DNA of 64,000 nt, taken from Crossiella cryophila. Its GTDB lineage: Bacteria; Actinomycetota; Actinomycetes; Mycobacteriales; Pseudonocardiaceae. The notes under the pieces are model-generated. The model ran no database searches and had not been told where the DNA came from. It worked only from the letters and a program-made list of their open reading frames with translations. This document shows, in pieces, positions 41,382 through 54,018 of the stretch. A program made the position numbers and the translations under genes. Position 1 is the first letter of the stretch; each line of letters begins with the position of its first letter. The stretch covers positions 4,427,501 through 4,491,500 of the forward strand of contig NZ_JACHMH010000001.1 of NCBI RefSeq assembly GCF_014204915.1, read 5' to 3'.

Positions 41382-42185
41382 GTGGGTCCGGACGAGCTGG
41401 GCTGGGTGAGTGGGGAGATCGACCTGTCCCGCGCGAACCCCGCGCGCATGTACGACTACTTCCTCGGCGGCACGCAGAATTTCCCGGTGGACCGCGAACT
41501 CGCCGATCAGGCCATCGCGCTGCGCCCCGAACTACCCAGGGCGGCCCGGCTGAACCGGGCCTTCCTCGGCCGGGCGGTGCGGCACGCGGTGGGTGCCGGG
41601 ATCCGCCAGTTCCTGGACCTGGGCTCGGGAATCCCGACCGAGGCGAACGTGCACGAGGTGGCGCACGCGGCCGATCGGCGGTGCCGGATCGCCTATGTGG
41701 ACGTGGAACCGGTGGCGGTCGCGCACAGCCACCGGTTGCTGACCGGGCATCCGCGGGTGAGTGTGACGCAAGCGGATCTGCGCGATGTGACCCAGGTGCT
41801 GGCCGATGCCGGGGTGCGCGCGCAGTTGGACTTCGATCAGCCCATCGCACTGCTCCTGGTGGCGGTACTGCATTTCCTGCCGGCGGAGGATGATCCGGCC
41901 GGGGTGGTCCGGCAGTACGTCTCGGCGCTGCCGCCCGGCAGTCTGGTGGCGATCTCCCATGTCACCACGGACAACCTGCCATCGGAGTGGCGCACGGTCG
42001 CCGGTCTGTACCAGCGCAGCGCCACCCCGATCCACCCCCGTACCCTGGCCGAGGTCGCCGCGATGTTCGGCGACCTGCCGCTGATCCCACCCGGCCTGGT
42101 CGACGCCGTGGACTGGCGCCCCGAACCCGGCGCGCCACCCCAGTCCGTCAGCGGTTTCTACGCGGGCGTGGCCACAAAACCCTAG
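41382..42185 (+). CDS. SAM-dependent methyltransferase, DUF574 family
   Basis: About 267 residues. Belongs to the actinomycete family PF04672: RANPARMYDYFLGGTQNF at the N-terminus, the SAM-binding block FLDLGSGIPTEANVHEVA (about 73-90), IAYVDVEPVAVAHSHRLL and ALLLVAVLHFLPAEDDP. Members are abundant in actinomycetes with largely unknown substrates. GTG 41382 is chosen; GTG 41406 is also possible. The stop overlaps the convergent ketopantoate-reductase-like gene by four bases. Confidence 0.85.
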   Translation: MGPDELGWVSGEIDLSRANPARMYDYFLGGTQNFPVDRELADQAIALRPELPRAARLNRAFLGRAVRHAVGAGIRQFLDLGSGIPTEANVHEVAHAADRRCRIAYVDVEPVAVAHSHRLLTGHPRVSVTQADLRDVTQVLADAGVRAQLDFDQPIALLLVAVLHFLPAEDDPAGVVRQYVSALPPGSLVAISHVTTDNLPSEWRTVAGLYQRSATPIHPRTLAEVAAMFGDLPLIPPGLVDAVDWRPEPGAPPQSVSGFYAGVATKP

Positions 42186-43054
42186 CCCGCGGCCAGAATC
42201 GTCCGCACTACTTCCACCGTGGTAGTCGCCTTCGTCGAACCCAGCGCCCGGATCACCGGCCCCGCGATGGCATCCAGCTCCAGCGCCCGTCCGCCCCGCC
42301 GATCCCGCAACATCGAGGACTGCATGGTCGCGGGCAGCGAACGGATCCGCGCCTCCACAGCGTCCGCGTCAATCCGCACGTTCCAGGTGGCCGCCGCGGC
42401 CGCCGCCTCATCCACCAACGGCCGGACCCAGGATTCCTTGAGCCGCAACGCCTCCCCGATCGCGGCGTCGGCGCCGGTGGTCAGCAACGCGAACGGGTCC
42501 AAAAAGGACAGCTTGCGCCACAACACATTCTGCTCATCGGAATCGGTGGTCACGGTCAACCCAGCCGCCCGGAACAACTCCACCGCCGAAGAGCCCTCCG
42601 GCGTGCCGTCGGCCACCACCAGATCGGCGATCCGGGACAACTGCTCCACCACACCAGGCCGATGCCGCGCCGCCTCCACCGCGATACTGGCCGCCACCAC
42701 CGAGGCCCGCGGGTACAACGCCCGCAACACCGGCAGATGATCGACCCCGTTCAGCAACGGCACCACGGTCGCACTACCCAGAACCGCCGCGGGCACCCGC
42801 TGCACAGCCGCCAGCAGTTCGGTCGCCTTGACCGCCACCACCAGCACCTCCACCGGCGCGGTCAACCACGGCCGGGCATCCGGATAACTCACACTCGGAG
42901 CCACCCCAGGAGCCTGGAACGACAACCCCCGCGCCGTGATCTCCGCCGCCGTCCGCTCAGTGGCGACCACGGTGACCTCGTGCCCCGCCGCCCCCAACCG
43001 AGCCGCGATCAACCCACCAACCCCACCCGGCCCCAGTACCCCAACAGTCGCCAT
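42182..43054 (-). CDS. Ketopantoate reductase (ApbA/PanE) family protein
   Basis: 290-residue NADPH-dependent 2-oxoacid reductase family member. The N-terminal Rossmann motif is VGVLGPGGVGGLIAARLG (residues 4-21), followed by VVAVKATEL near 73 with the catalytic Lys, and NVLWRKLSFLDPFALLTT near 177-194, the conserved Lys/Asn helix. It may make pantoate or reduce another 2-oxo acid; pantothenate genes are not nearby. It is divergent from an HxlR regulator with a clear operator between, so expression is probably inducible, unlike housekeeping panE. Confidence 0.85.
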   Translation of the reverse strand: MATVGVLGPGGVGGLIAARLGAAGHEVTVVATERTAAEITARGLSFQAPGVAPSVSYPDARPWLTAPVEVLVVAVKATELLAAVQRVPAAVLGSATVVPLLNGVDHLPVLRALYPRASVVAASIAVEAARHRPGVVEQLSRIADLVVADGTPEGSSAVELFRAAGLTVTTDSDEQNVLWRKLSFLDPFALLTTGADAAIGEALRLKESWVRPLVDEAAAAAATWNVRIDADAVEARIRSLPATMQSSMLRDRRGGRALELDAIAGPVIRALGSTKATTTVEVVRTILAAG

Positions 43055-43071
43055 GAGCCCCTCCAGTGCAC

Positions 43072-43094
43072 GTAGGTTCCAGGATGGAAGTTAC
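43072..43094. promoter_or_regulatory. HxlR-type operator between divergent genes
   Basis: GTAGGTTCC-AGGAT-GGAAGTTAC is an imperfect inverted repeat (GTA..TTCC/GGAA..TAC) in the 48-bp gap between the ketopantoate-reductase-like and HxlR genes. Its form resembles the GTxACTTCC-N-GGAAGTxAC sites common for HxlR regulators. Confidence 0.6.
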
Positions 43095-43102
43095 ACTACG
43101 GC

Positions 43103-43582
43103 ATGCGCCACAAGAGCTTCGAGGAAATGCCCTGCGCCATAGCCCAAACCCTGGACCAGGTAGGCGAGTGGTGGAGCCTGCTCATCATCCGCGACGCCCT
43201 GCACGGCCTCACCCGCTTCGACGAGTTCCAGCAAAGCATGGGCATCTCCCCCAACTCCCTGACCCGCAGACTGAACGACCTGTGCGACCGGGGATTGCTG
43301 GAGCGGCGGCGGTACCAGGAGCGGCCGCCGCGGGATGAGTACGTGCTGACGGCCCGGGGGCGGGATCTGCAGCCGGTGATCGAGGCGTTGGGGGCGTGGG
43401 GGCGTAAGCATGTGACGCGGAAGAAGGCGGCGGTGCGGTTGCGGGATGACGTCACCGGGGCGGAGGTCGAGCCGGTGCTGGTGGATCGGCGTACGGGGCG
43501 GCGGGTGGATGGGAAGGGGTTTCATTACGCGGCTACCCGGGTGGCGCATCCGGTGAAGAAGTCGCGGTTGCCTCGGGCCTAG
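43103..43582 (+). CDS. HxlR-family transcriptional regulator
   Basis: 159-residue winged-helix regulator. The family pattern is complete: CAIAQTLDQVGEWWSLLIIRD (one Cys near residue 11, often redox or ligand sensitive), FDEFQQSMGISPNSLTRRLND and the wing RRRYQERPPRDEYVLTARG. Synonymous codon choice switches abruptly from mostly NNC to mostly NNG near base 43285, in the middle of the gene. It probably represses the divergent reductase gene and itself. Confidence 0.9.
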   Translation: MRHKSFEEMPCAIAQTLDQVGEWWSLLIIRDALHGLTRFDEFQQSMGISPNSLTRRLNDLCDRGLLERRRYQERPPRDEYVLTARGRDLQPVIEALGAWGRKHVTRKKAAVRLRDDVTGAEVEPVLVDRRTGRRVDGKGFHYAATRVAHPVKKSRLPRA

Positions 43583-43810
43583 GGGTTGGGCGGGGCAGAG
43601 CCGGGCGGAGTGGCGGGCGGGGTGGGTAGGGCCGTTGTGGTCCGCGCAGAGCCTGTGGATGAGTCGCACCACTTGCGCCTCCGTTCGGGTAGGTTCGATT
43701 TGCCCGCCCAAACCTGCTCGAACCCGCCGAATCGCTCCACGGTCACTGTCTGGACCAGCAGAAACAAGACCATTCGACCCGCACGTTCCACTCATGAATC
43801 AGCAGTCCGG

Positions 43811-43830
43811 ACTCACTCGAATGAGTGAGT
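43811..43830. promoter_or_regulatory. ACTCACT/AGTGAGT palindrome
   Basis: ACTCACTCGAATGAGTGAGT is palindromic except for its centre, a shape typical of TetR-family operators. No TetR gene or obvious target promoter is adjacent, so it may be the relic of a lost gene. Confidence 0.4.
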
Positions 43831-43924
43831 AAAGCGCCAGATATTCACCTTGATCCAAACATGGAGGCAACCAAAACGGGTCGAAAAGCGTTCCGCAGAG
43901 GAAGCGGCGGCGGGGGCGGACAGC

Positions 43925-44098
43925 GGGCCGGGATCAGCCGGGCCAGGACCAGCCGGGTCGGGCTGGGATCGTCGGGCTCAGGAGCCAGGATCGCCGGGCC
44001 GGGATCGTCGGGTACGGGAGCCAGGATTGCCGGGCACTGGATCGCCGGGCGTGGGAATCCTCGGGCGTGGGAATCGTTGGGCCCGGGATCGGCACGGA
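43925..44098. repeat. Degenerate 14-16-bp tandem repeats (ATCGCCGGG)
   Basis: About ten imperfect units sharing GGATCG(C/T)CGGG follow one another. A longer duplicated segment, GATCGTCGGG...GGAGCCAGGAT, occurs twice about 38 bp apart, and CGTGGGAATC occurs twice. Period is irregular. Confidence 0.65.
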
Positions 44099-44416
44099 GG
44101 TAGTCCCGGCCCAAGCAGCCTCGGCAGCAGCAGCGAGCCCCGGCCACGGCATGCGTGGTAGCGGTCCGAGCAGCCGCGGCCCGGCAGGCGCGCCCAGGTG
44201 GATGCTGGGTCAGGTCGCGCGCTGGGCAAGGGTGCACGCCGGATCAGGAGCGGGCGCTGGGTCGAGGGTCACCCTGACCGCGGCCACCGTCCGCCGCCCA
44301 TCGGCTGGCGGTGGTCAGCCTTGGCGACGTCAGGCTGGTGCCTGCCAACCAGCCCCCGTCAGGCATGCAGCCCCTGCGCGGCCCCCACTAGGCCAGCGCA
44401 CCAGCGTGGCCACCCG

Positions 44417-46890
<2,474 letters not shown>

Positions 46891-46894
<4 letters not shown>

Positions 46895-48060
46895 CGGTAG
46901 GCCGGGGTGCCGGTGAGCGCCTCGCCGAGGACCAGGGTGTGGATCTCGCTGGTGCCCTCGTAGGTGAGCACCGACTCCAGGTTGTTGGCGTGCCGCAGCA
47001 CCGGGTACTCCAGGGTGATGCCGCTGGCGCCCAGGATGGTGCGGGCCTCGCGGGCGATCTTGATGGCCTCGCGCACGTTGTTCAGCTTGCCGATGCTCAC
47101 CTGCCGCGGGTGTAGCTGGCCCGCGTCCTTGAGCCGACCCAGGTGCAGCGCGAGCAGGAAGCCCTTCTGCACCTCCAGGGCCATGTCGACGAGTTTCTGC
47201 TGGGTGAGCTGGAATCCGGCGATCGGCCGGTCGAACTGGGTGCGGGTGGTCGAGTACTCGATCGCGGTGTCCAGGCAGTTCTTGGCCGCGCCCAGGGCGC
47301 CGAAGATGATGCCGAAGCGGGCCTCGCTCAGGCAGCTCAACGGACCGCGCAGCCCGGCCGCCTCTGGCAGCTGGGCGTCGGCGGGCAGCCGGCAGTCGTC
47401 GAAGAACAGCTCGGAGGTGATCGAGGCACGCAGGGACAGCTTGTGCGTGATCTTGCGGGTGCTGAAGCCCGGAGTGTCGCGGGGGAGCAGGAAACCGCGC
47501 ACGCCCTCGTCGGTCTGCGCCCACACCACGGCCACGTCGGCCACACTGCCGTTGGTGATCCACATCTTGCTGCCGTTGAGGATCCAGTCCGTGCCATCGC
47601 GTTTCGCGGTGGTGCGCATGCTGCCAGGGTCACTGCCGTGATCGGGTTCGGTGAGCCCGAAACAGCCGATCGCCCGGCCCGCGGCCATCTCCGGCAGCCA
47701 GCGCTGCTTCTGCTCCTCCGAGCCCCACCGGTGGATTGCGTACATCGCCAGCGAGCCCTGCACCGAGACGAAGCTGCGGAACCCGGAGTCCACCGCCTCC
47801 AGCTCAAAACAGGCCAGCCCATAGGCCACCGCGCTGGACCCGGCGCAGCCGTAGCCCTGCAGGTGCATGCCGAGCAGCCCGAGTTCGCCGAACTCCGGCG
47901 CCAGCTCCGGGTCGAAGTGACCGCGCTCGAACCAGTCGCCGATCACCGGGCGCAGCCGCTGCTCGGCGAACCGCCGGACGGTGTCCTGGATGAGCCGCTC
48001 CTCCTCGCTGAGCAGCCCGTTCGCGGACAGCAACTCCAGTGGGTCGATCCGCTCGGGCAT
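46891..48060 (-). CDS. Acyl-CoA dehydrogenase, glutaryl-CoA dehydrogenase-like
   Basis: 389-residue FAD flavoenzyme. Features: [35 protein letters not shown] (flavin/substrate region), [31 protein letters not shown], and the C-terminal [18 protein letters not shown] containing the catalytic-base Glu region typical of glutaryl-CoA dehydrogenases. It would oxidise glutaryl-CoA or a short-chain acyl-CoA. ATG 48060 with GGAG five bases upstream is preferred to 48075 or 48096. First gene of a two-gene operon with the E1 fusion, suggesting degradation of an amino acid-derived 2-oxo acid. Confidence 0.9.
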
Positions 48061-48169
48061 CGTCTCTCCGCTCATCTCGCACCGGAAGTCCAGCATGGCC
48101 CGGCGGCCCGGACGGACCCAAGTCCGCCAGGCCGACGGACCTTCGCGCTGAGCACAACGACGGCTGGGG

Positions 48170-49954
<1,785 letters not shown>

Positions 49955-50004
49955 GAAACCAGGGCTCCCGTTACGGTTGAGGACACGGTCGCAGGACTCC
50001 AGTG

Positions 50005-50016
50005 TACAACGTTGTA
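50005..50016. promoter_or_regulatory. LacI-family operator candidate TACAACGTTGTA
   Basis: A perfect 12-bp palindrome TACAACGTTGTA with the central CG typical of LacI/GalR operators lies 51 bp upstream of the GH2 start. It is the only clear control site for that gene. Confidence 0.65.
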
Positions 50017-50071
50017 AGTTGATGTTCGACTGTCCGCTCGAACACCGGGTCGACCGTCCACAATGGAGCAC

Positions 50072-50102
50072 TTGACCTGGAGCGCGCTCCAAGCCATAGC
50101 GT
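50072..50102 (+). promoter_or_regulatory. MerR-type promoter of the SDR gene
   Basis: TTGACC (-35, 50072-50077) is followed by the perfect palindrome TGGAGCGCGCTCCA (50078-50091) and a -10-like TAGCGT at 50097, a 19-bp spacer. An operator placed inside an over-long spacer is the hallmark of MerR-family activation. No MerR gene is in the window. Confidence 0.6.
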
Positions 50103-50109
50103 CGCCGCC

Positions 50110-51066
50110 ATGACAACCCCACAGCAGCCCATCGGCTCCGGGTTCGGCGCCCGCAGTACCGCCACCGACGTGCTCGAGGGCATCGACCTGACCGGCAAAC
50201 TCGCCGTGGTCACCGGCGGCTACTCCGGTCTCGGCCTGGAGACCACCAGGGCGCTGGTCGCGGCGGGCGCGCACGTCGTGGTGCCGGCCCGGCGTCCGAT
50301 CCTGGCCACCGAGGCCCTGGGGGAGGAGGCCGAGGTGGCCGCGCTGGACCTGGCCGACCTGGACAGCGTGCGCACCTTCGCCGATGCCTTCCTCGCCTCC
50401 GGCCGCGGCATCGACATCATGATCAACAGCGCCGGGGTGATGGCCAGCCCGGAGACCAGGGTCGGGCCGGGCTGGGAACTCCAGTTCGCGGCCAACCACC
50501 TCGGGCACTTCGCCCTGGTCAACCGGCTGTGGCCGGCGCTGGCCGGGCGGGAGGCGCGAGTGGTCTCGGTGTCCTCGCGCGGGCACCACTACTCCGACAT
50601 CCGCTGGGACGACGTGCACTTCGCCACCGGTTACGACAAGTGGCAGGCATACGGCCAGTCCAAGACGGCGAATGTGCTGATGGCGGTGCACCTGGACGCG
50701 ATCGGCCGCGAGCACGGCGTGCGCGCCTTCGCCCTGCACCCCGGCGGCATCTACACCAACCTGGCCCGGCACATCCCGCTGGCCGAGCAGATCGCCAACG
50801 GCTGGGCGGATGCGGAGGGCAACCCGGTCGACCCCTCGTTCAAGACGCCGCCGCAGGGCGCCGCGACCCAGGTGTGGGCCGCGACCTCGCCGCGGCTGGC
50901 GGGGCTGGGCGGGGTGTACCTGGACGACTGCGAGATCGCCGGGATCGGCGGCAGTGCGGAGGACCGCACCGGCGTGGCCGCCTACGCGGTGGACCCGGAC
51001 TCGGCGGCCCGGCTGTGGGCCTACTCGGCCGAGGCCACCGGGGTCGACCTGCTGGTCAAGGGCTGA
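50110..51066 (+). CDS. Short-chain dehydrogenase/reductase
   Basis: 318-residue SDR of the retinol-dehydrogenase/WWOX-like group. Cofactor motif VVTGGYSGLGLETTRAL (about 35-51), NSAGVMAS (about 111), catalytic Ser in VSVSSRGHH and YGQSKTANVLMA with the Tyr/Lys pair (about 181-185). ATG 50110. Expression probably depends on a MerR-type activator, judged by the promoter. Such MerR/SDR systems often respond to reactive aldehydes or xenobiotics; the substrate here is unknown. Confidence 0.9.
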   Translation: MTTPQQPIGSGFGARSTATDVLEGIDLTGKLAVVTGGYSGLGLETTRALVAAGAHVVVPARRPILATEALGEEAEVAALDLADLDSVRTFADAFLASGRGIDIMINSAGVMASPETRVGPGWELQFAANHLGHFALVNRLWPALAGREARVVSVSSRGHHYSDIRWDDVHFATGYDKWQAYGQSKTANVLMAVHLDAIGREHGVRAFALHPGGIYTNLARHIPLAEQIANGWADAEGNPVDPSFKTPPQGAATQVWAATSPRLAGLGGVYLDDCEIAGIGGSAEDRTGVAAYAVDPDSAARLWAYSAEATGVDLLVKG

Positions 51067-51075
51067 GCCAACGTT

Positions 51076-51106
51076 CCCCGGCCGGTGAATGGGGCGCCGG
51101 CCGGGG
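51076..51106. terminator. Strong bidirectional hairpin
   Basis: CCCCGGCCGG (51076-51085) and CCGGCCGGGG (51097-51106) pair perfectly around an 11-nt loop between the convergent SDR and cyclophilin genes. Confidence 0.65.
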
Positions 51107-51119
51107 ACAGGGTCGCTGG

Positions 51120-51620
51120 TCAGTCGACGATGCTGGCCTTCTCGATGACCACATCGGCCTTCGGGACGTCCTGGTGCCCGCCGGTGGTGCCGGTGGCCAC
51201 GCCGCGGATCGCGTCCACGGTCTCGGTGCCCTCGACGACCTTGCCGAACACCGCGTAACCCCAGCCGCTCGGGGTGGGCGAGGTGTGGTTGAGGAACTCG
51301 TTGTCCACGGTGTTGATGAAGAACTGCGCGGTGGCCGAGTGCGGGTCGCCGGTGCGCGCCATCGCCACGGTGTACTGGTAGTTCTTCAGGCCGTTGGTGG
51401 CCTCGTTCTTGATCGGCGTGCTGGTCGGCTTCTGCTTCAGGCCCGGCTCGAACCCGCCGCCCTGGATCATGAAGCCGCTGATGACGCGGTGGAAGATCGT
51501 GCCGTCGTAGTGGCCCTTGTTCACGTACTCCACGAAGTTCGCCACCGAGTTGGGCGCCTTGACGGCGTCGAGTTCCAGAACGATGGGGCCGTGGTTGGTT
51601 TCCAGACGTGCCTTGGTCAT
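51120..51620 (-). CDS. Cyclophilin-type peptidyl-prolyl cis-trans isomerase
   Basis: 166-residue cytoplasmic cyclophilin without signal peptide. The active-site set is present: [14 protein letters not shown] (Arg/Phe/Gln), [16 protein letters not shown] and [12 protein letters not shown]. It accelerates proline isomerisation in folding proteins. The length is typical for small bacterial PpiB-type enzymes. Monocistronic. Confidence 0.93.
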   Translation of the reverse strand: MTKARLETNHGPIVLELDAVKAPNSVANFVEYVNKGHYDGTIFHRVISGFMIQGGGFEPGLKQKPTSTPIKNEATNGLKNYQYTVAMARTGDPHSATAQFFINTVDNEFLNHTSPTPSGWGYAVFGKVVEGTETVDAIRGVATGTTGGHQDVPKADVVIEKASIVD

Positions 51621-51678
51621 GCCGCCGATTCTGTCATCGCAGCTGTGGGCCCGCCGACCGCCCCACGGTCGGTGCAGG

Positions 51679-52590
51679 TCAGGGCGTCCAGCGGGTGCGC
51701 AGGTCGGCGCAGGAACGGGCCAGGCAGTCCAGCGCGAGGGGCAGCAGCGGGTTGCTGTTCTGCGGGCGGTGCAGCACCAGCACCCGGCGAAACGCCTGCC
51801 AGCCCGCGGGGCGCAGCACCCGGACGCCGTGGTCGGGCACGGCCAGCCGGGGCATCATGGCCACGCCGAGGCCGCGCGCGACCAGCTCGGCGACCACGCC
51901 GTAGTCGTTGCTGCGGAAGATGATGCCGGGGTCGAACCCGGCCGCGGTGGCCATCCGGCTCAGCGAGCGGGCGCCCGCGGTGTCGGCCCTGGTGCAGATC
52001 CAGCGCTCACCGGCCAGTTCGGCCAGGTCGACCTCCTGCCCGTTGGCCAGCCGGTGCGATTCGGGCAGGGCGATGGCCAGGGGTTCGGCGAGCAGTTCGG
52101 TGCTGCGCAACTCCACCGGCCACACCCGGGGGTCGAGGTCGTAGGCGAAGACCACCGCGGCGTCCAGGGTGCCTTCCAGCACGCCGCCGAGGACCTCGTC
52201 CGGCTCGCCCTCGTCCAGGTGCACCTCGGCGTTGGGACGGGCGGCCACGATGGCGGCCAGTGCCACCGGCAGCACCTTGGCGCTGGCGGTGGCGAAACTG
52301 GCCAGGCGTAACGTGCCCGCGTCCCCGGCCACCAGGGCTTTCGCCTCGCGCTCCACTGTGGACAACGCGCCGAGGACCGCGCCGCAGCGCTCGGCCAGCA
52401 GTTCGGCCACCGCGGTCGCCCGCACGCTGCGCGCGGAGCGCTCGAACAACGGCGCGCCGACCGCGCGTTCCAGGAGCACCATCTGCTGGGAGACCGCGGA
52501 GGCCGTGTAGCCCAGGTTCCGCGCCGCCTCGGCGAAGGATCCGGTGCGCACGCACTCCCGCAGAGTCCGCAAATGGATCGGGTTGAGCAT
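51679..52590 (-). CDS. LysR-family transcriptional regulator
   Basis: 303-residue LysR regulator: helix-turn-helix [31 protein letters not shown] (in two parts: [20 protein letters not shown], residues about 18-37) and a C-terminal inducer-binding domain ending with the arginine-rich tail. The ATG at 52590 begins [10 protein letters not shown], a usual start. It is divergent from the SRPBCC/ArsR operon, but twin operators there are better explained by ArsR. Target unknown. Confidence 0.9.
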   Translation of the reverse strand: MLNPIHLRTLRECVRTGSFAEAARNLGYTASAVSQQMVLLERAVGAPLFERSARSVRATAVAELLAERCGAVLGALSTVEREAKALVAGDAGTLRLASFATASAKVLPVALAAIVAARPNAEVHLDEGEPDEVLGGVLEGTLDAAVVFAYDLDPRVWPVELRSTELLAEPLAIALPESHRLANGQEVDLAELAGERWICTRADTAGARSLSRMATAAGFDPGIIFRSNDYGVVAELVARGLGVAMMPRLAVPDHGVRVLRPAGWQAFRRVLVLHRPQNSNPLLPLALDCLARSCADLRTRWTP

Positions 52591-52641
52591 TGCGCGACTC
52601 TACGGAGATCGGACACGCCTCGGCACCCCCTACCGAGGATC

Positions 52642-52692
52642 TGCAACCGAAGAGTTGCACCCCGGGCGAGGATGTGCAACTCTGGGGTTGCG
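52642..52692. promoter_or_regulatory. Twin TGCAAC-N6-GTTGCA operators
   Basis: Two inverted repeats, TGCAACCGAAGAGTTGCA (52642-52659) and TGCAACTCTGGGGTTGCG (52675-52692), lie 33 bp apart centre to centre (three helical turns) just upstream of the SRPBCC start. This fits two ArsR dimers bound on one face of the DNA and autoregulation of the SRPBCC/ArsR operon. Confidence 0.7.
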
Positions 52693-52710
52693 CCTAGAGG
52701 AGGTAGTCGA

Positions 52711-53145
52711 ATGGACCGCATCGAACGTCAGATCCAGATCGCCGCGCCGGTGGAACGGGTGTGGGCGGTGCTCACCGAGCCCGCGCACCTGGCCCAGTGG
52801 CTGGGCCAGACCGCCGAGGTCGACCTGCGACCCGGTGGTTCGGCCACCTTCGGCTGGACCGAGTACGGCACCACCAGGGCCGTGCTGGAACGGGTGGAGC
52901 CGCCGCGCTTCTTCTCCTACCGGTGGAACATGGTCGACGAAGGCCCGGTCGAGGCCGGCAAGACCACGCTGGTCGAGTTCACCCTCGCCGAGGATGGGGG
53001 CGGGACCAGCCTCACCGTGGTGGAAACCGGTTTCGCCTCCCTGGCGGTGTCCGAGGAGCGGCAGGTCAAGCAACACCAGGACAACACCGGTGGCTGGAAG
53101 GCCGAGCTGGACGAGCTGATCGAGTACGTCCAGCGCGCGGCATGA
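52711..53145 (+). CDS. SRPBCC (AHSA1-like) domain protein
   Basis: 144-residue START/AHSA1-fold protein: IERQIQIAAPVERVWAVLTE, AHLAQWLGQTAEVDLRPGG and the C-terminal helix GGWKAELDELIEYVQ. The fold forms a hydrophobic pocket for small lipophilic ligands; the biochemical role is unknown. An AGAGGAGG site precedes ATG 52711. The stop overlaps the ArsR start (ATGA). The SRPBCC/ArsR pairing is common in actinobacteria, though here the SRPBCC gene comes first. Confidence 0.9.
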   Translation: MDRIERQIQIAAPVERVWAVLTEPAHLAQWLGQTAEVDLRPGGSATFGWTEYGTTRAVLERVEPPRFFSYRWNMVDEGPVEAGKTTLVEFTLAEDGGGTSLTVVETGFASLAVSEERQVKQHQDNTGGWKAELDELIEYVQRAA

Positions 53146-53459
53146 CCGACCAGGTCGACGAGGTCATCGTCGCGCTGGCCGACCCGTTGCGCAGACAGTT
53201 GCTGGAGAGGCTGTCCCGCCTGGGCTCGGCGAGCGCGACGACCCTGGCCGAGCACCTGCCGGTGACCAGGCAGGCGGTGGTGAAACACCTGGTGGTCCTG
53301 GACCGCGCCGGACTGGTGTCCGGGGGACGGCAGGGCCGCGAGGTGCGCTACGCGGTGCGCCCGGAGGCGTTGCTGGCCACCGCGGAGTGGATGCGCCGGG
53401 TGGCCGCGGACTGGGACAGCCGGTTGTCCGCGATCAAACGCCTGGCCGAAGGCGGCTAG
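53142..53459 (+). CDS. ArsR-family transcriptional regulator
   Basis: 105-residue winged-helix repressor: VIVALADPLRRQLLERLSRL, recognition region AEHLPVTRQAVVKHLVVLDRAG (about 40-61) and wing GGRQGREVRYAVRPE. No cysteine-based metal site, so it is of the non-metal SRPBCC-linked type. It overlaps the SRPBCC gene by four bases and probably binds the twin operators upstream of that gene. Confidence 0.9.
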   Translation: MTDQVDEVIVALADPLRRQLLERLSRLGSASATTLAEHLPVTRQAVVKHLVVLDRAGLVSGGRQGREVRYAVRPEALLATAEWMRRVAADWDSRLSAIKRLAEGG

Positions 53460-53495
53460 GCCCGCGGCCAGCGGCCCAGCCCGTGGCTCGCCGGC

Positions 53496-53662
53496 GTGTT
53501 GGCCGTTGTCGTACACGGTGTTGGCCGAACTTGTACGCCCACTCGGCCAAGACACCGTACGAGAACGGCCAAGACACCGCCCATAACGGCCAAGACACCG
53601 CCCATAACGGCCAACACACCGTCCAGTTCGGCCAACACACCGTACGAGAACGGCCAACACGG
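53496..53662. repeat. Third cluster of the 22-bp GTGTTGGCCG repeat, mixed orientation
   Basis: Two direct units start at 53496 and 53518 (22 bp apart). Six inverted units (CGGCCAAGAC or CGGCCAACAC) follow at 53544, 53566, 53587, 53608, 53629 and 53651, spaced 21-22 bp. The array fills the gap between two convergent genes. Direct and inverted units could pair as a stem in RNA from either strand, so it may also stop transcription. Confidence 0.88.
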
Positions 53663-53670
53663 GGGCAGGG

Positions 53671-54018
53671 TTAGAGGATCTGCTCGATTTGTTGGATGGG
53701 GCGGGCTAGGCGGGTGCCCTTGGCGGTGACGACGAAGGGGCGCTCGATCAGGATTGGGTGTTCGGTCATCGCGTCCAGCAGTGCCTCGTCGTCGGCTTGG
53801 GCCAGGGCCAGTTCGGTGAACAGCTTTTCCTTGCGCCGCACTGCCTGAGCGGGGGTGAGGCCGGCGTCCGCGATGAGCTTGGCCAGTTCCGCTCGGCTCG
53901 GCGGGGTCTTGAGGTACTCGATCACGGTCGGTTCGGCGCCGGACTCGCGGAGCAGCGCGAGGGTGTTGCGGGAGGTGCTGCAGCGGGGGTTGTGGTAGAT
54001 CGTCGCCATGCCGGTCAT
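53671..54018 (-). CDS. ArsC/Spx-family thioredoxin-fold protein (arsenate reductase-like)
   Basis: 115-residue ArsC-like protein: TIYHNPRCSTSRNTLALL with the catalytic Cys near residue 13 and following Arg-containing loop, LKTPPSRAELAKL, and the C-terminal IERPFVVTAKGTRLARP typical of the family. It would reduce arsenate with glutaredoxin or mycoredoxin, or act as an uncharacterised oxidoreductase. ATG 54018 overlaps the dehydrogenase stop (ATGA); ATG 54009 is the alternative. No arsenite pump is near, so arsenic resistance is not certain. Confidence 0.85.
   Translation of the reverse strand: MTGMATIYHNPRCSTSRNTLALLRESGAEPTVIEYLKTPPSRAELAKLIADAGLTPAQAVRRKEKLFTELALAQADDEALLDAMTEHPILIERPFVVTAKGTRLARPIQQIEQIL

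Larger units (their letters stand above)
43583..44416. other. Gene-poor region with degenerate repeats and palindromes
   Basis: No convincing gene. Visible structure: an imperfect hairpin at about 43684-43733 (TTCGG..GGTTCGA with its complement), a near-perfect ACTCACTCGA/ATGAGTGAGT palindrome at 43811-43830, an A/T-richer patch at 43740-43900, and a degenerate repeat tract at about 43925-44098. Short weak open frames exist on both strands (for example 43579-43791 minus) but have no recognisable domain. Confidence 0.6.

Noticed and set aside
43579-43791. 70-codon minus-strand frame beginning MERAGRMVLF
   Set aside because: The C-terminal part is Pro/Ala/Thr-rich random translation, there is no ribosome site, and the frame overlaps the 3' end of the HxlR gene. 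It could be a decayed gene fragment but cannot be supported.
43825-44103. Gly/Arg-rich plus-strand frame
   Set aside because: It is translated repeat sequence (Gly-Ser-Gly-Ala-Arg-Ile-Ala type) without a ribosome site or domain.
53496-53662. CRISPR-like appearance of regularly spaced repeats
   Set aside because: Units are 21-22 bp with only 10-12 variable bases between cores, orientation flips, and no cas gene is present.
53142-54018. Arsenic resistance operon (ArsR next to ArsC)
   Set aside because: The two genes are convergent and separated by the repeat array. ArsR is coupled to SRPBCC, ArsC to the amino acid dehydrogenase, and no arsenite exporter is seen.
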